Notes: generated by a model not told the origin, from the sequence alone. DNA of 64,000 bases from Nocardiopsis sp. TSRI0078 (GCF_001905145.1 NZ_LWLB01000037.1:124001-188000), one strand, 5' to 3'. Positions 24,813 through 34,066 are shown, numbered from the stretch's first letter. Numbers and translations: made by a program.

Positions 24813-24816
24813 GGGC

Positions 24817-25764
24817 TCAGGACCCGTGGTTCAGCGCCAGGACGCTGACCAGGTCGTAGGCCACGTGCGAGGCGGCGGTGGCCGTGATCTGGGCGTGGTC
24901 GTAGGCCGGTGCGACCTCCACCACGTCGGCGCCCACCAGGTTGCAGGTGGACAGCCCGCGCAGGATCTCCAGCAGCTCGCGGCTGGTCAGGCCGCCCGCC
25001 TCGGGGGTGCCGGTGCCGGGCGCGTGCGCGGGGTCGAGCACGTCGATGTCCACCGACACGTACAGCGGGCGGTCGCCGATGCGCTGGCGCAGCGCGTCGG
25101 CGATCTCGTCCACGCCCTTGCGCATGACGTCGGCGGAGGTGACGATGCCGAACCCGAACCGGCGGTCGTCCTCCAGGTCCCTCTTGCCGTACAGCGGGCC
25201 GCGGGTGCCCACGTGGCAGATGGCCTCGGTGTCGAGGATGCCCTCCTCCACGGCCCGGCGGAACGGGGTGCCGTGGGTGTAGGGCTCGCCGAAGTAGGTG
25301 TCCCAGGTGTCCAGGTGGGCGTCGAAGTGCAGCATGGCGATCGGTCCGTGCCGGCGGTACAGCGAGCGCAGCAGCGGCAGCGCGATGGTGTGGTCGCCGC
25401 CCAGGGTGACCAGGCGTGTGCCGGCCCGCACGAACTGGGAGGCGGCCTCGTCCAGGGTCTCCACGGCGTCGCCGACGGAGTAGGGGTTGACCGCGATGTC
25501 GCCGCCGTCGACCACCTGCGCGGTGGCGAACGGGGACACGTCCAGGCCCGGGTTGTAGGGGCGCAGCAGGCGGCTGGCCTCGCGGATGGAGGAGGGCCCG
25601 AAGCGCGCGCCGGGGCGGTAGGAGACGCCGGTGTCGAAGGGGACGCCGACCACGGCGATGTCGGCCCGCTCCACCTGGTCGATGCGGGGCAGCCGGGCGA
25701 AGGTCGCCGGTCCGGCGAAGCGCGGTACGAGGCTGGAGTCGGTGGGTCCGATCGGTGCGTTCAT
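24817..25764 (-). CDS. Agmatinase/guanidinobutyrase-type ureohydrolase
   Basis: Manganese-dependent ureohydrolase of 315 residues that releases urea from a guanidino substrate, agmatine or 4-guanidinobutyrate. Metal-binding motifs are complete: GGDHTIALP, HFDAHLDTWDTYFG and SVDIDVLDPAHAPGTGTPEAGG. The ATG at 25764 is preceded by AGAGGG; a longer upstream start adds a His/Arg-rich stretch unlike the family. It lies between the symporter gene (84 bp) and the TPP enzyme (4 bp). The TPP enzyme and the ALDH remnant favour guanidinobutyrase over agmatinase. Confidence 0.92.
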   Translation of the reverse strand: MNAPIGPTDSSLVPRFAGPATFARLPRIDQVERADIAVVGVPFDTGVSYRPGARFGPSSIREASRLLRPYNPGLDVSPFATAQVVDGGDIAVNPYSVGDAVETLDEAASQFVRAGTRLVTLGGDHTIALPLLRSLYRRHGPIAMLHFDAHLDTWDTYFGEPYTHGTPFRRAVEEGILDTEAICHVGTRGPLYGKRDLEDDRRFGFGIVTSADVMRKGVDEIADALRQRIGDRPLYVSVDIDVLDPAHAPGTGTPEAGGLTSRELLEILRGLSTCNLVGADVVEVAPAYDHAQITATAASHVAYDLVSVLALNHGS

Positions 25765-25848
25765 CGGGTGGTGGTGTCCCTCTCTCGGTCGGTGCTGTCG
25801 GTGGTGCCGCACGGCCGGCTCCTCACGCCGCGGCCGTGGGTTCCCTGG

Positions 25849-27333
25849 TCAGGCGCCGGTGGCGCCCGCGGGCTCGGTGTCCGGATCCTCGCCGGCGTCC
25901 CCGCCCCGCAGGCGGTTCTGCCAGGCGGTGAGCACGGCCGGGTCGGTGGGCGGGGTCAGCAGGCTCACGGCCACGTAGACCACCAGGGCGGTGCCCAGGC
26001 CCACGTAGATCGGCTCGTTGGCGAGCAGGCCGGTCAGGGCCATGGTGACGATGACGGCCACCGAGCCGGCGAGCATGGAGGCGAGGGCGCCCGCGCGGGT
26101 GCCGCGCTTCCACACCAGGCCGCCGAGGATGGCGACGAGCAGGCCGCCCACGAGCAGGTTGTAGGCCAGGGTCAGCGCGGCGACCACGTCCTCCACCGCC
26201 AGGGCCACGCCGATGGCGGCGATGCCCAGGACCAGGGTGAAGACGCGGTTGGCGGAGACCTCGTCGCCTCCGCGGCCGGCGCCCGGGGCGGAGCCGCGGC
26301 CCAACAGCCGTCGCACCTGCGGCCACAGGTCGGTGGAGGTCACCGTGGAGCAGGCGATGAGGGCGCCGCTGGCGGTGGACATCACCGCGGACAGGGCGGC
26401 GGCGATGACCAGGCCCGCCACGCCCACGGGCAGGGTGGCGTCCACCATGAGCGTGAACGCGTCGTCGGGGTTGGCCAGGTCCGGGAAGAGCACGGCGGCG
26501 GCGGTGCCGATGAGCGCGCCGCACACGCCGTAGACCAGGCAGTACACGCCGGCGCCGACGCCTCCGGTCCGGGCCACCTTGTCGTTGCGGCCGGTGAAGA
26601 CGCGCTGCCAGATGTCCTGGCCGATGAGCAGGCCCAGGGAGTAGATGACGAAGTAGGTCAGGATCGTCTCGCCGCCGATGGCGGTGGGGCTGAAGTAGGA
26701 GGGGGCCAGCGACTCGCGCATCCCGGAGAAGCCGCCCGCCGACCAGATCGCGACCGGGGTCAGGATGAGCACGAGTCCGACGGTCTTGACCGCGAACTGG
26801 GCCATGTCGGTCATGGTCACCGACCACATGCCGCCCATCGTGGAGTAGAGCACCACGATGGAGCCGCCCAGGATGATCGCCACCGTGCGCGGCAGGTCGA
26901 ACAGGCCGCTGAAGATGGTGGAGAAGGCCAGGGTGGAGGGCACCGTCAGCATGAAGGTGTAGCCCCACATGACCAGGCCCGAGACCACCCGGGAGTTGCC
27001 GCCGTAGCGCAGGTCCAGCATCTCGGAGACGGTGTAGACCCGCAGCCGGGAGATGCGCTTGGCGAAGAACAGGTGCAGGGTGAGGAGGCCGACGCCGATG
27101 GCCACGACCAGCCAGGCGCCCGAGATGCCGTAGGTGTAGCCCAGGCCGATGCCGCCGACGGTGGAGGCGCCGCCCAGGACGACCGCGGCCATGGTGCCCG
27201 CGTACATCAGCGGACCCAGGCGGCGGCCGGCCACCAGGTAGTCGGACCTGTCGCGTGTGCGGCGCATGCCCCACCAGCCCAGGCCGACCATGCCCAGCAG
27301 GTAGGCGGCGATCACCACGAGGTCGATGTGCAT
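25849..27333 (-). CDS. Sodium:solute symporter (SSS family)
   Basis: Twelve- to thirteen-helix sodium symporter of 494 residues. The family signature is visible: RSDYLVAGRRLGPLMYAGTMAAVVLGGASTVGGIGLGYTYGISGAW in the N-terminal third, MGGMWSVTMTDMAQFAVKTVGLVL mid-protein, and AALSAVMSTASGALIACSTVTSTDLW, which carries the sodium-site Ser residues. First gene of the guanidino cluster and divergent from a PucR regulator, so uptake of a guanidino compound or polyamine is inferred. The hydrophilic C-tail is acidic. Confidence 0.93.
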   Translation of the reverse strand: MHIDLVVIAAYLLGMVGLGWWGMRRTRDRSDYLVAGRRLGPLMYAGTMAAVVLGGASTVGGIGLGYTYGISGAWLVVAIGVGLLTLHLFFAKRISRLRVYTVSEMLDLRYGGNSRVVSGLVMWGYTFMLTVPSTLAFSTIFSGLFDLPRTVAIILGGSIVVLYSTMGGMWSVTMTDMAQFAVKTVGLVLILTPVAIWSAGGFSGMRESLAPSYFSPTAIGGETILTYFVIYSLGLLIGQDIWQRVFTGRNDKVARTGGVGAGVYCLVYGVCGALIGTAAAVLFPDLANPDDAFTLMVDATLPVGVAGLVIAAALSAVMSTASGALIACSTVTSTDLWPQVRRLLGRGSAPGAGRGGDEVSANRVFTLVLGIAAIGVALAVEDVVAALTLAYNLLVGGLLVAILGGLVWKRGTRAGALASMLAGSVAVIVTMALTGLLANEPIYVGLGTALVVYVAVSLLTPPTDPAVLTAWQNRLRGGDAGEDPDTEPAGATGA

Positions 27334-27602
27334 GGTGCTCCTGAACGAACGAGGGTGCGTGTGGGGAGTGAGCGGCGACGACGTTGGCGCAGGTCACACG
27401 AACTCCGGTCAGGTTAGGCAGGCACCAGGGCACGCTCCAGTGGACGAATCGCACAGTTTCGCTTCTTCGTATGGATGAGATATCCATGAAGTGCGGTCGT
27501 CGCACCCCCGTGCGAAGGCTCGGGAGGGCGTCGGCCTCGTCCGGCCCCGCCTAGCGGGGGAAGGTGTGGGCCACGGGCGGGGACGCGGACGAGGAGGAGG
27601 CC
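27334..27602. promoter_or_regulatory. Divergent symporter/PucR promoter region
   Basis: A 269-bp region between the divergent genes. It has a short inverted repeat, ATGGAT (27473-27478) and ATCCAT (27484-27489), in an AT-richer stretch (27455-27495) suited to promoters. PucR binding there is inferred. Confidence 0.4.
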
Positions 27603-29156
27603 ATGGGCGGGATCGTGACCCGGGCGGACGGCCGCACCGTGCCGCTGAGCACCGTCGTGGGCCGCCGTGACCTGGGCTTGGGCACGGTCGTGGCGGCGGG
27701 CGACCCGGGGATCGGCTGGGCGGTGGTCAGCGAGCTGGTCGACCCGGCCGCCTACCTGCGCGGAGGGGAGCTGCTGCTCACCGCGGGCGTCAACCTGCCC
27801 GGCGCCCGCGACGGGCTGCGCGACTACGTGGACTCCCTGGCCGCGGCCGGGGTCAGCGCGATCGGCTTCGGCGTCACCCCGGTACACGACACCGTCCCGG
27901 CCGGGCTGGTCGAGCAGTGCCGTGTACGGGGTCTGCCCCTGGTCGAGGTGCCCCGGCCCACGCCCTTCGCGGCCGTCAGCCAGGCCGTCGGCGCCGAGCT
28001 GGAGGAGCTGCACCTGCGCGACCTGCGCCGGCTCGGTGAGGCGCACCAGGCCCTGGCGCTCGCCGTCACCGACGACGCACCGGTGGACCGGGTCCTGCGC
28101 GTGCTCGCCGAGGTCCTCCACGGCTGGGCGGCCCTGGTCCGCCCGTCCGCCTCCGTGCCGGAGGGCTCCCACCGCACCACGGGCGCGCCGCGGGAGCTGG
28201 ATCCGGAGCTGCGCGAGCTCACCGACCGGCTCACCCGGCCCCGGGGGCCGCGCAGTGCCAAGGCCCGCTCCGAGGGGGACGAGGTCTTCCTGCACACGGT
28301 GGGCACGCCACCGGAGGAGCACGGTGTGGTCCTGGTCGGCAGGGCCGAGCCGCTGGGCATCACCGACCGTGCCGTACTGCGTACCGCGACCGCCCTGCTG
28401 GAGCTGCTCGCACGCACCTCCCGGGGGAGCGCCCCGCCCGTTCCGGAGCGCCTGCTCACCGGGCTGCTCCTGGAGGGAGGGATCACCGAGGAGACCGCGC
28501 CGCTGCTGGCCGGGCTCGCCGCCCCCGGGGACGGGGGCCCCGCGTCCCCGGGGACCGGCGGGCGCGGCCCCGGCGCCTACCGGGTCCTGCACGCCCGCCC
28601 GTCCGGACGGGGACGACCCGCCCCGCCCACCACGCTGCCCCTGGGCACCCGTCTGCTGGAGGCGGACTCCGACCGGCTGCGCGCCGTCCTCGCCGACCGG
28701 GGCGACGCGGCCCACCGCGACCACCTGGACCGGCTGCTCGCCCACGGCTGGACCGCCGCCCTGAGCGGACCGGTGCCGCCGGAGGAGCTGACCGGCGCGG
28801 ACCGCAGGGCCGCGGCCCTGCTCGCCCGTACCCGCGCGGTCGGCGGACCGCTGCTGGAGGAGGGCACCGACCCCTTCGAGGCCTTCCTGGCGCCCGCCGC
28901 CGACGACCTGGCCCGCCGTGTCCTGGGCCCCCTGGCCGAGGAGACCGACTCCGCCCGCGTCCTGCGCCGCACCCTGCGGACCTGGCTCACCCGGCACGGC
29001 AACTGGGACCGGGCCGCCGCCGACCTGGGCGCCCACCGCAACAGCGTCCGCTACCGGATCGGCCGGATCGAACGGGACCTGGGAGTGGACCTGGCCGACG
29101 CCGAGCAGCGCATGCGCCTGTGGTTCGCACTGACCCGCCGGAGCTCCGGCGACTGA
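27603..29156 (+). CDS. PucR family transcriptional regulator
   Basis: PucR-type activator/repressor of 517 residues. The N-terminal PucR domain is clear (GWAVVSELVDPAAYLRGGELLLTAGVNLPG, then VGFGVTPVHDTVPAGLVEQCRVRGLPLVEVPRPTPFAAVSQ-type sequence). The C-terminal HTH_30 is also clear (LRTWLTRHGNWDRAAADLGAHRNSVRYRIGRIERDLGVDL). The ATG at 27603 follows GAGGAGGAGG. It is divergent from the symporter-ureohydrolase-TPP operon and is its obvious regulator, with a guanidino or polyamine compound as probable effector. Confidence 0.93.
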   Translation: MGGIVTRADGRTVPLSTVVGRRDLGLGTVVAAGDPGIGWAVVSELVDPAAYLRGGELLLTAGVNLPGARDGLRDYVDSLAAAGVSAIGFGVTPVHDTVPAGLVEQCRVRGLPLVEVPRPTPFAAVSQAVGAELEELHLRDLRRLGEAHQALALAVTDDAPVDRVLRVLAEVLHGWAALVRPSASVPEGSHRTTGAPRELDPELRELTDRLTRPRGPRSAKARSEGDEVFLHTVGTPPEEHGVVLVGRAEPLGITDRAVLRTATALLELLARTSRGSAPPVPERLLTGLLLEGGITEETAPLLAGLAAPGDGGPASPGTGGRGPGAYRVLHARPSGRGRPAPPTTLPLGTRLLEADSDRLRAVLADRGDAAHRDHLDRLLAHGWTAALSGPVPPEELTGADRRAAALLARTRAVGGPLLEEGTDPFEAFLAPAADDLARRVLGPLAEETDSARVLRRTLRTWLTRHGNWDRAAADLGAHRNSVRYRIGRIERDLGVDLADAEQRMRLWFALTRRSSGD

Positions 29157-29591
29157 ACCAGGCACGGATCCGTCCGTTATCCGGTGAAAGTTTACTGACT
29201 GCGTATACGTGTGCCCGATGTCGTACCACCGCCTTTCTTGTCCGGCGGGTGCGCTGATCGGATGATAACGGCCTATTTCACGACTCCGGCCGCACTGCGG
29301 CTGATTCCTGCGGACAAGGCGGGGTGAACATTCCTCCGCCTCCGTTCCGCGCCGGGGCGGGCCGTGCGGCTTCCGTACCGGGACGCGGGGTCCCTTTTCG
29401 CTTTCCGTTGGTATCCGGTACCGAGAACACCGTCGGATCGGCGGACGGAGTGGGGCATAATCCGGTGGAGAGGCGGAAGCGGGGACGTTCCCGGCTCACG
29501 AAAGGAAGCGTATGCCCCTATTCCCCGGCCCCGTCGAAGCCGAAGCAGGAGATCCGTGAACGCCGCTGTGAAACCGAGGTCTGGGGGCCAC
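29157..29591. other. Intergenic region, promoter of GAF regulator
   Basis: No gene is supported. The first 120 bases are AT-richer than the surroundings. A -10-like CATAAT at 29456-29461 with TCGGAT 17 bp upstream may serve the regulator that starts at 29592. Confidence 0.4.
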
Positions 29592-30890
29592 ATGTCGTTT
29601 CCTCCGCTGGACACGGCCCTGCCCACGGGGGCCGACGCCCGCAAGCACGCCCTCCTGCTCCGGCGGGTGCACGAGGCCGCGTTCTCCGGACGTCCGGCGC
29701 CCGCCCCGCTGCGCCCGGTCATCGAGGACTCCTGGGGGCGTACGCGCCGCTTCGGAATCGACCCCGACAGCGCGCCGCCGCCCCGGATGACGCGCCTGGA
29801 GGAGCTCCAGCACCACCGCGAGGCCTCCCCGATCGCCGAGGTCCTGCCGCTGATCCGCCGCTCACTCGTCTCGGTCGCCGACGAGGCCGACCACATCATG
29901 CTGGTCACCGACGCCTCCGGACAGGTCCTGTGGCGGGACGGGTCCCGCCGCATCCGTGCCGTCGGCGACCGGGTGGGGCTGGTGGAGGGCGCCTTCTGGA
30001 ACGAGGGCAGCGCCGGCACCAACGCCATCGGCACCGCCCTGGCCGTGGGCCGGCCCGTGCAGGTCTACTCCGCCGAGCACTTCGTCCGGAGCCTGCACGC
30101 CCTCACCTGCGCCTGCGCCCCCATCCACGACCCCCGCGACGGGCGCCTGCTCGGCGCCGTCGACGTCACCGGCCCGGTGTCCACCATCCACCCCTCCACC
30201 CTGGCGCTGGTCAGCGCGGTGGCCCAGCTGGCCGAGGCGCACCTGCAGAGCATCCACCACACCCACCTGGAACGGCTGCGCTCGGTGGCCGCGCCCCTGC
30301 TGGCCGGGATGAACGAGCGCGCGCTGGTGGTGGACGACGCCGGGTGGACCGCGGCCGCGGTCCACATGGAGCCGGTCCGGCGGGTGCTGCTGCCCAAGTA
30401 CCGGGAGGTGGGCACGGCCTGGCTGCCCGCGCTGGGGGAGTGTGCCCTGGAACCCCTGCCCGGCGGCTGGCTGGTCCGGCCCCGGCCGGTGGAGCGGTCC
30501 GCGCCCTCCACGGTCACCCTCGACCTGGCCGGGTCCCCGCCGACCATGGTGGTGTCCGGCCCCAGCGGGGAGTGGGCGCACCGACTCACCCCCCGCCACG
30601 CGGAACTGCTGCTGCTGTTGGCCGTGCACCGGGAGGGGCGCACGGGCGCACAGCTGTCCCAGGACGTGTTCGGCGCGGACGGGCACATGGTGACGGTGCG
30701 CGCCGAGCTCTCCCGCGTGCGCCGCCACCTGGGCGGCATCATCGAGAGCCGGCCCTACCGGTTCAGCGAGGAGGTGCGGGTCCGGGTGTCCGGGCCCGAA
30801 CACCCGGAGGGCCTGCTGCCCGGCTCGGTGGCCCCGGGTGTGCGGGCGCTGCGCGAGGCGCTCCGCGGCGGAACCGCGCCATGGCTCTAG
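29592..30890 (+). CDS. GAF-domain regulator with C-terminal winged helix
   Basis: Transcriptional regulator of 432 residues. Residues about 40-210 form an AcoR-like sensory region with a GAF domain (ADHIMLVTDASGQVLWRDGSRRIR, then VEGAFWNEGSAGTNAIGTALAVGRPVQVYSAEHFV and CACAPIHDPRDGRLLGAVDVTGP). The sigma-54 AAA+ domain of AcoR is missing. Instead the C-terminus has an OmpR/BTAD-like winged helix (LTPRHAELLLLLAVHREGRTGAQLSQDVFGADGHMVTVRAELSRVRRHLG). ATG 29592 is used; GTG 29556 after AGGAGA is a plausible longer start. Members often regulate alcohol or aldehyde metabolism, but no such target is adjacent here. Confidence 0.83.
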   Translation: MSFPPLDTALPTGADARKHALLLRRVHEAAFSGRPAPAPLRPVIEDSWGRTRRFGIDPDSAPPPRMTRLEELQHHREASPIAEVLPLIRRSLVSVADEADHIMLVTDASGQVLWRDGSRRIRAVGDRVGLVEGAFWNEGSAGTNAIGTALAVGRPVQVYSAEHFVRSLHALTCACAPIHDPRDGRLLGAVDVTGPVSTIHPSTLALVSAVAQLAEAHLQSIHHTHLERLRSVAAPLLAGMNERALVVDDAGWTAAAVHMEPVRRVLLPKYREVGTAWLPALGECALEPLPGGWLVRPRPVERSAPSTVTLDLAGSPPTMVVSGPSGEWAHRLTPRHAELLLLLAVHREGRTGAQLSQDVFGADGHMVTVRAELSRVRRHLGGIIESRPYRFSEEVRVRVSGPEHPEGLLPGSVAPGVRALREALRGGTAPWL

Positions 30891-31686
30891 GAGACGGTGC
30901 CGCAACCTAGTGCAACCATTGCCGTCCGGCCGCCCGTGCGATGGACTGAGTGTGCGCGGCCCCGCACCGGTGGCGGTCGTCGGGCGAGAGAGGGCACGAC
31001 GGGTCGGCCACCGGTGGGAATGTGGCACGTTCACGGCCTTCGGACCTTGAGGGGGGTCCCGGGGGAGAGACGGAAGAGGTGCCACGGGGGCTGGGAGTGG
31101 CCGCCCACGGGATTCGGGGGAACCCTGCGGCCACTGCGCTGGCGGTGCGTCCCGGAGGAGAGACACCTCCGGGGCGCAGCGTTGCGCGGAGACGGGTGGG
31201 GGCCCGTCCCCGCGCACCGCCCCGGGGCGGGACACGCCCCGGGGCGAGGCCCCCAGGAGGACGGAGCCCGCGCGGCCCCCGGGCCGGCGATCCCGCGGGG
31301 CCCTCCGGCAGCCGCTCCCCGGACGCGGGCGCGCCGAGCGGGAAAGACACGGTCCGTGTTCTGGCCACCGCCGCGTGAGTCGCCCGCGGAGGGTGGGTAC
31401 CCCGGATGAAACGGGGTGAAGGGGGCGGACGTGACCGGTGTGGTGAACGGCACGGGGAGGGAGCCCCCCGTGTCCGCGTCCGTCCGCTGGGCTAGACTCT
31501 GTGCATTTACCGGGCCGCGTTCGCCCGCGGCCCGGACGATCCGACCGCCCCGGCCCTCCGCGGCCCGTACGCGGACGGGGCACCGCGTGAACCACGGGGG
31601 CGACAAGGACGTCGAACCCGGGACCGGCAAGTTCCCGGCCGACATCCCGTCGACCCCACAGACCGTCCTTCCTTCGGAGGTGGACC
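30891..31686. other. Long non-coding region
   Basis: Nearly 800 bp without a convincing gene; open frames here lack ribosome sites and homology. It holds a hairpin (CCCGGAGG 31151-31158, CCTCCGGG 31166-31173) and two copies of the self-complementary CGCCCCGGGGCG (31218-31229, 31235-31246) that could terminate the upstream regulator. A -10-like TAGACT near 31494 gives the aminotransferase gene a leader of about 180 bases. No known riboswitch motif was recognised. Confidence 0.45.
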
Positions 31687-33009
31687 GTGTCCGCTGACCA
31701 CCGAGAGCAGCAGCCCGGCCAACAGGGCTCGCGTATCGACCCGCACGTCGGCCGCTACGCACGCCGAGCACAGGGCATGGTCGCATCGGAGGTCCGGGCA
31801 CTCTTCGCGGTGGCGTCCCGCCCGGAGGTGGTCTCCCTGGCCGGAGGCATGCCCAACGTCGCGGCGCTGCCGCTGGACCAGATCGGCGAACTGGTCAAGG
31901 ACGTCGTCGCCGAGGAGGGCGCGGCCGCGCTCCAGTACGGATCGGCCCAGGGCGACCCCGTCCTGCGCGAGCAGCTCTGCGACTACATGACGCTGGAGGG
32001 CATCACCGCCAGCCCCGACGACGTCATCGTCACCGTCGGCTCCCAGCAGGCGCTGGACCTCATCACCCGCGTCTTCGTCGACCCCGGCGACATCGTCCTG
32101 ACCGAGGCCCCCACCTACGTCACCGCGATCAACACCTTCTCCGCCTTCCAGGCCGACATCCGCCACGTGGGCATGGACGAGCAGGGCGTGATCCCCGAGG
32201 AGCTGGAGGAGGCGCTGGTCCGCGCCGAGCTGGACGGGCGGCCGGTGAAGTTCTTCTACACCGTCCCCAACTTCCAGAACCCGGCCGGGATCACCATGTC
32301 GGCCGAGCGCCGCGCCAGGGTGGTCGACGCCTGTGAGCGCCACGACGTGCTCATCGTCGAGGACAACCCCTACGGCCTGCTGCGCTACGACGGCGACCCC
32401 GAGCCCACCCTCTACTCCCAGAGCGAGGGCAACGTCGTCTACCTGGGCTCGCTGTCCAAGACGCTCTCCCCGGGCCTGCGCATCGGCTGGGCGCTCGCCC
32501 CGGCCGCCGTGCGGGCCAAGCTCGTCCTGGCGGCCGAGTCGGCGATGCTCAGCCACTCCACCTTCAACCAGCTGGTGGTGCGCCGCTACCTCGACACCTT
32601 CCCCTGGCGCGAGCAGATCAAGGCGTTCAACACCATGTACGGAGAGCGCCGCGACGCGATGCTCAACGCGCTGACGGCGATGATGCCGCAGGGCTGCACC
32701 TGGACCCGCCCCGAGGGCGGATTCTTCGTCTGGGCCACCCTGCCCGAGGGCATCGACTCCAAGGCCATGCTGCCCCGCGCCGTCACCGAGCGGGTCGCCT
32801 ACGTCCCCGGCACCGGCTTCTACGCCGACGGGCGCGGCCGGGCCAACATGCGCCTGAGCTTCTGCTACCCCACACCCGAGCAGATCCGCGAGGGCGTGCG
32901 CCGCCTGGTCGGAGCCATCGAGGGGGAGGTCGACCTGCGTGATACGTTCGGCACCACCCTGGCCCCGAACTCCGAGGGTACGCAGACCCCCGCCGCCGAC
33001 CTGCCCTGA
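31687..33009 (+). CDS. PLP-dependent aminotransferase (class I, MocR/LysN-like)
   Basis: Fold-type I aminotransferase of 440 residues in the 2-aminoadipate/aromatic (LysN/ARO8) group. Landmarks: SLAGGMPNVAALPLDQI, LQYGSAQGDPVLREQLCDYM, TVGSQQALDLITRVFVDPGDIVLTEAPTYV, FFYTVPNFQNPAGITMS, EDNPYGLLRYDGD and the PLP lysine in LGSLSKTLSPGLRIGW. There is no N-terminal GntR domain, so it is an enzyme, not a MocR regulator. The GTG at 31687 follows GGAGGTGGACC. The D-Ala-D-Ala ligase gene follows after about 50 bp, so an operon is likely. Substrate uncertain. Confidence 0.9.
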   Translation: MSADHREQQPGQQGSRIDPHVGRYARRAQGMVASEVRALFAVASRPEVVSLAGGMPNVAALPLDQIGELVKDVVAEEGAAALQYGSAQGDPVLREQLCDYMTLEGITASPDDVIVTVGSQQALDLITRVFVDPGDIVLTEAPTYVTAINTFSAFQADIRHVGMDEQGVIPEELEEALVRAELDGRPVKFFYTVPNFQNPAGITMSAERRARVVDACERHDVLIVEDNPYGLLRYDGDPEPTLYSQSEGNVVYLGSLSKTLSPGLRIGWALAPAAVRAKLVLAAESAMLSHSTFNQLVVRRYLDTFPWREQIKAFNTMYGERRDAMLNALTAMMPQGCTWTRPEGGFFVWATLPEGIDSKAMLPRAVTERVAYVPGTGFYADGRGRANMRLSFCYPTPEQIREGVRRLVGAIEGEVDLRDTFGTTLAPNSEGTQTPAADLP

Positions 33010-33062
33010 CACCCTCGCGAGGGCACTTCATCATGACAGCAGCACAGAAGGAGGTCCGCGCC

Positions 33063-34013
33063 GTGGCAGACCTTGACCGGGTTCTCGTTCTCGCCGGGGG
33101 CCTGTCCCCCGAACACGAGGTGAGCGTCCACTCCGGCCGCAGCGTCGCCGAGGCGCTGCGCCGCCTGGGCGTGGAGGTCCAGGTCGCCGACGTCGGCTCC
33201 GGCCTGCTGGAGCGCCTCTCCCAGGACCCGCCGCAGGTGGTCTTCCCCGTCCTGCACGGGTCGGCGGGTGAGGACGGCGCCATCCGGGAGGTCCTGGAAC
33301 TGGTCGGAGCGCCCTACGTGGGCGCCCGCCCCGGCGCCTGCCGCCTGGCCTACTCCAAGCCCGCCGCCAAGGCGCTGCTGGCCGAGAGGGGCGTGCGGGT
33401 GCCGCGCGGCACCGTGCTGCCCAAGTCGGCCTTCCACGACCTCGGCGCTCCGGCGCTGGTGGAGCGGCTGGCCGACCGGCTGGGCCTTCCCCTGTTCGTC
33501 AAGCCCGACCGGGGCGGCTCCGCGTTCGGCGCCACCCCGGTCACCTCGGTGCAGGACCTGTCGTCCGCGCTGGTGTCCTGCTTCGCCTACAGCGACTCGG
33601 CCCTGGTCGAGGAGCAGGTGCAGGGCACCGAACTGGCCGTGGGGGTCCTGGACACCGGTGAGGGCCCGGTGGCGCTGCCGCCGGTGGAGATCGTGCCCGA
33701 CGGCGGGGTCTACGACTACGCCGCCCGCTACACCGCCGGGCGCACCGAGTTCTTCTGCCCGGCGCGCCTGGAGGCCGACGCCGTCGCCGCCGCCACCGAG
33801 GCGGCGCTGACCGCGCACCGCGCCCTGGGCCTGCGGGACTTCTCCCGCACCGACGTCATCGTGGAGGCCGACGGCCGGGTCACCTTCCTGGAGGCCAACG
33901 TGGCCCCGGGCCTGACCGAGACCTCCACGTTCCCGATGGCGGCGGCCGCCGCCGGACTGGACTTCGCGGTCGTGTGCCGGGAACTGGCCCACCAGGCACT
34001 GCTGCGCGGTTAG
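33063..34013 (+). CDS. D-alanine-D-alanine ligase (short DdlB-like)
   Basis: ATP-grasp ligase of 316 residues making D-Ala-D-Ala for peptidoglycan. It shows LAGGLSPEHEVSVHSGRSVAEALR (substrate Glu), VVFPVLHGSAGEDGAIREVLELVGAPYVGA, the ATP lysine region LPLFVKPDRGGSAFGATPV, YDYAARYTAGRTEFFCPARL and the metal-binding end FLEANVAPGLTETSTFPMAA. It is shorter than the roughly 350-370-residue Ddl usual in actinobacteria. GTG at 33063 is favoured by AAGGAGG nine bases upstream; the ATG at 33033 has no such site. Pairing with an aminotransferase suggests a second, specialised Ddl, which is inferred. Confidence 0.9.
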   Translation: MADLDRVLVLAGGLSPEHEVSVHSGRSVAEALRRLGVEVQVADVGSGLLERLSQDPPQVVFPVLHGSAGEDGAIREVLELVGAPYVGARPGACRLAYSKPAAKALLAERGVRVPRGTVLPKSAFHDLGAPALVERLADRLGLPLFVKPDRGGSAFGATPVTSVQDLSSALVSCFAYSDSALVEEQVQGTELAVGVLDTGEGPVALPPVEIVPDGGVYDYAARYTAGRTEFFCPARLEADAVAAATEAALTAHRALGLRDFSRTDVIVEADGRVTFLEANVAPGLTETSTFPMAAAAAGLDFAVVCRELAHQALLRG

Positions 34014-34066
34014 GGGACGCGCGCGGGGGCCGCCTTCGTCCGGCGGCCCCCGTACAGCTCCACGCC

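Noticed and set aside
22893..24848. Plus-strand frame of over 600 codons
   Set aside because: Low-complexity Arg/Gly/His composition and antisense to the TPP enzyme; frames this long are common at this GC content.
24016..27417. Very long plus-strand frame (over 1,100 codons)
   Set aside because: Antisense to three well-supported genes and composed of Gly/Gln/His/Arg repeats without motifs.
30950..31378. Possible small protein gene in the 31 kb gap
   Set aside because: No ribosome site, Gly/Arg/Pro composition expected of random GC-rich sequence, and frames open on both strands at once.
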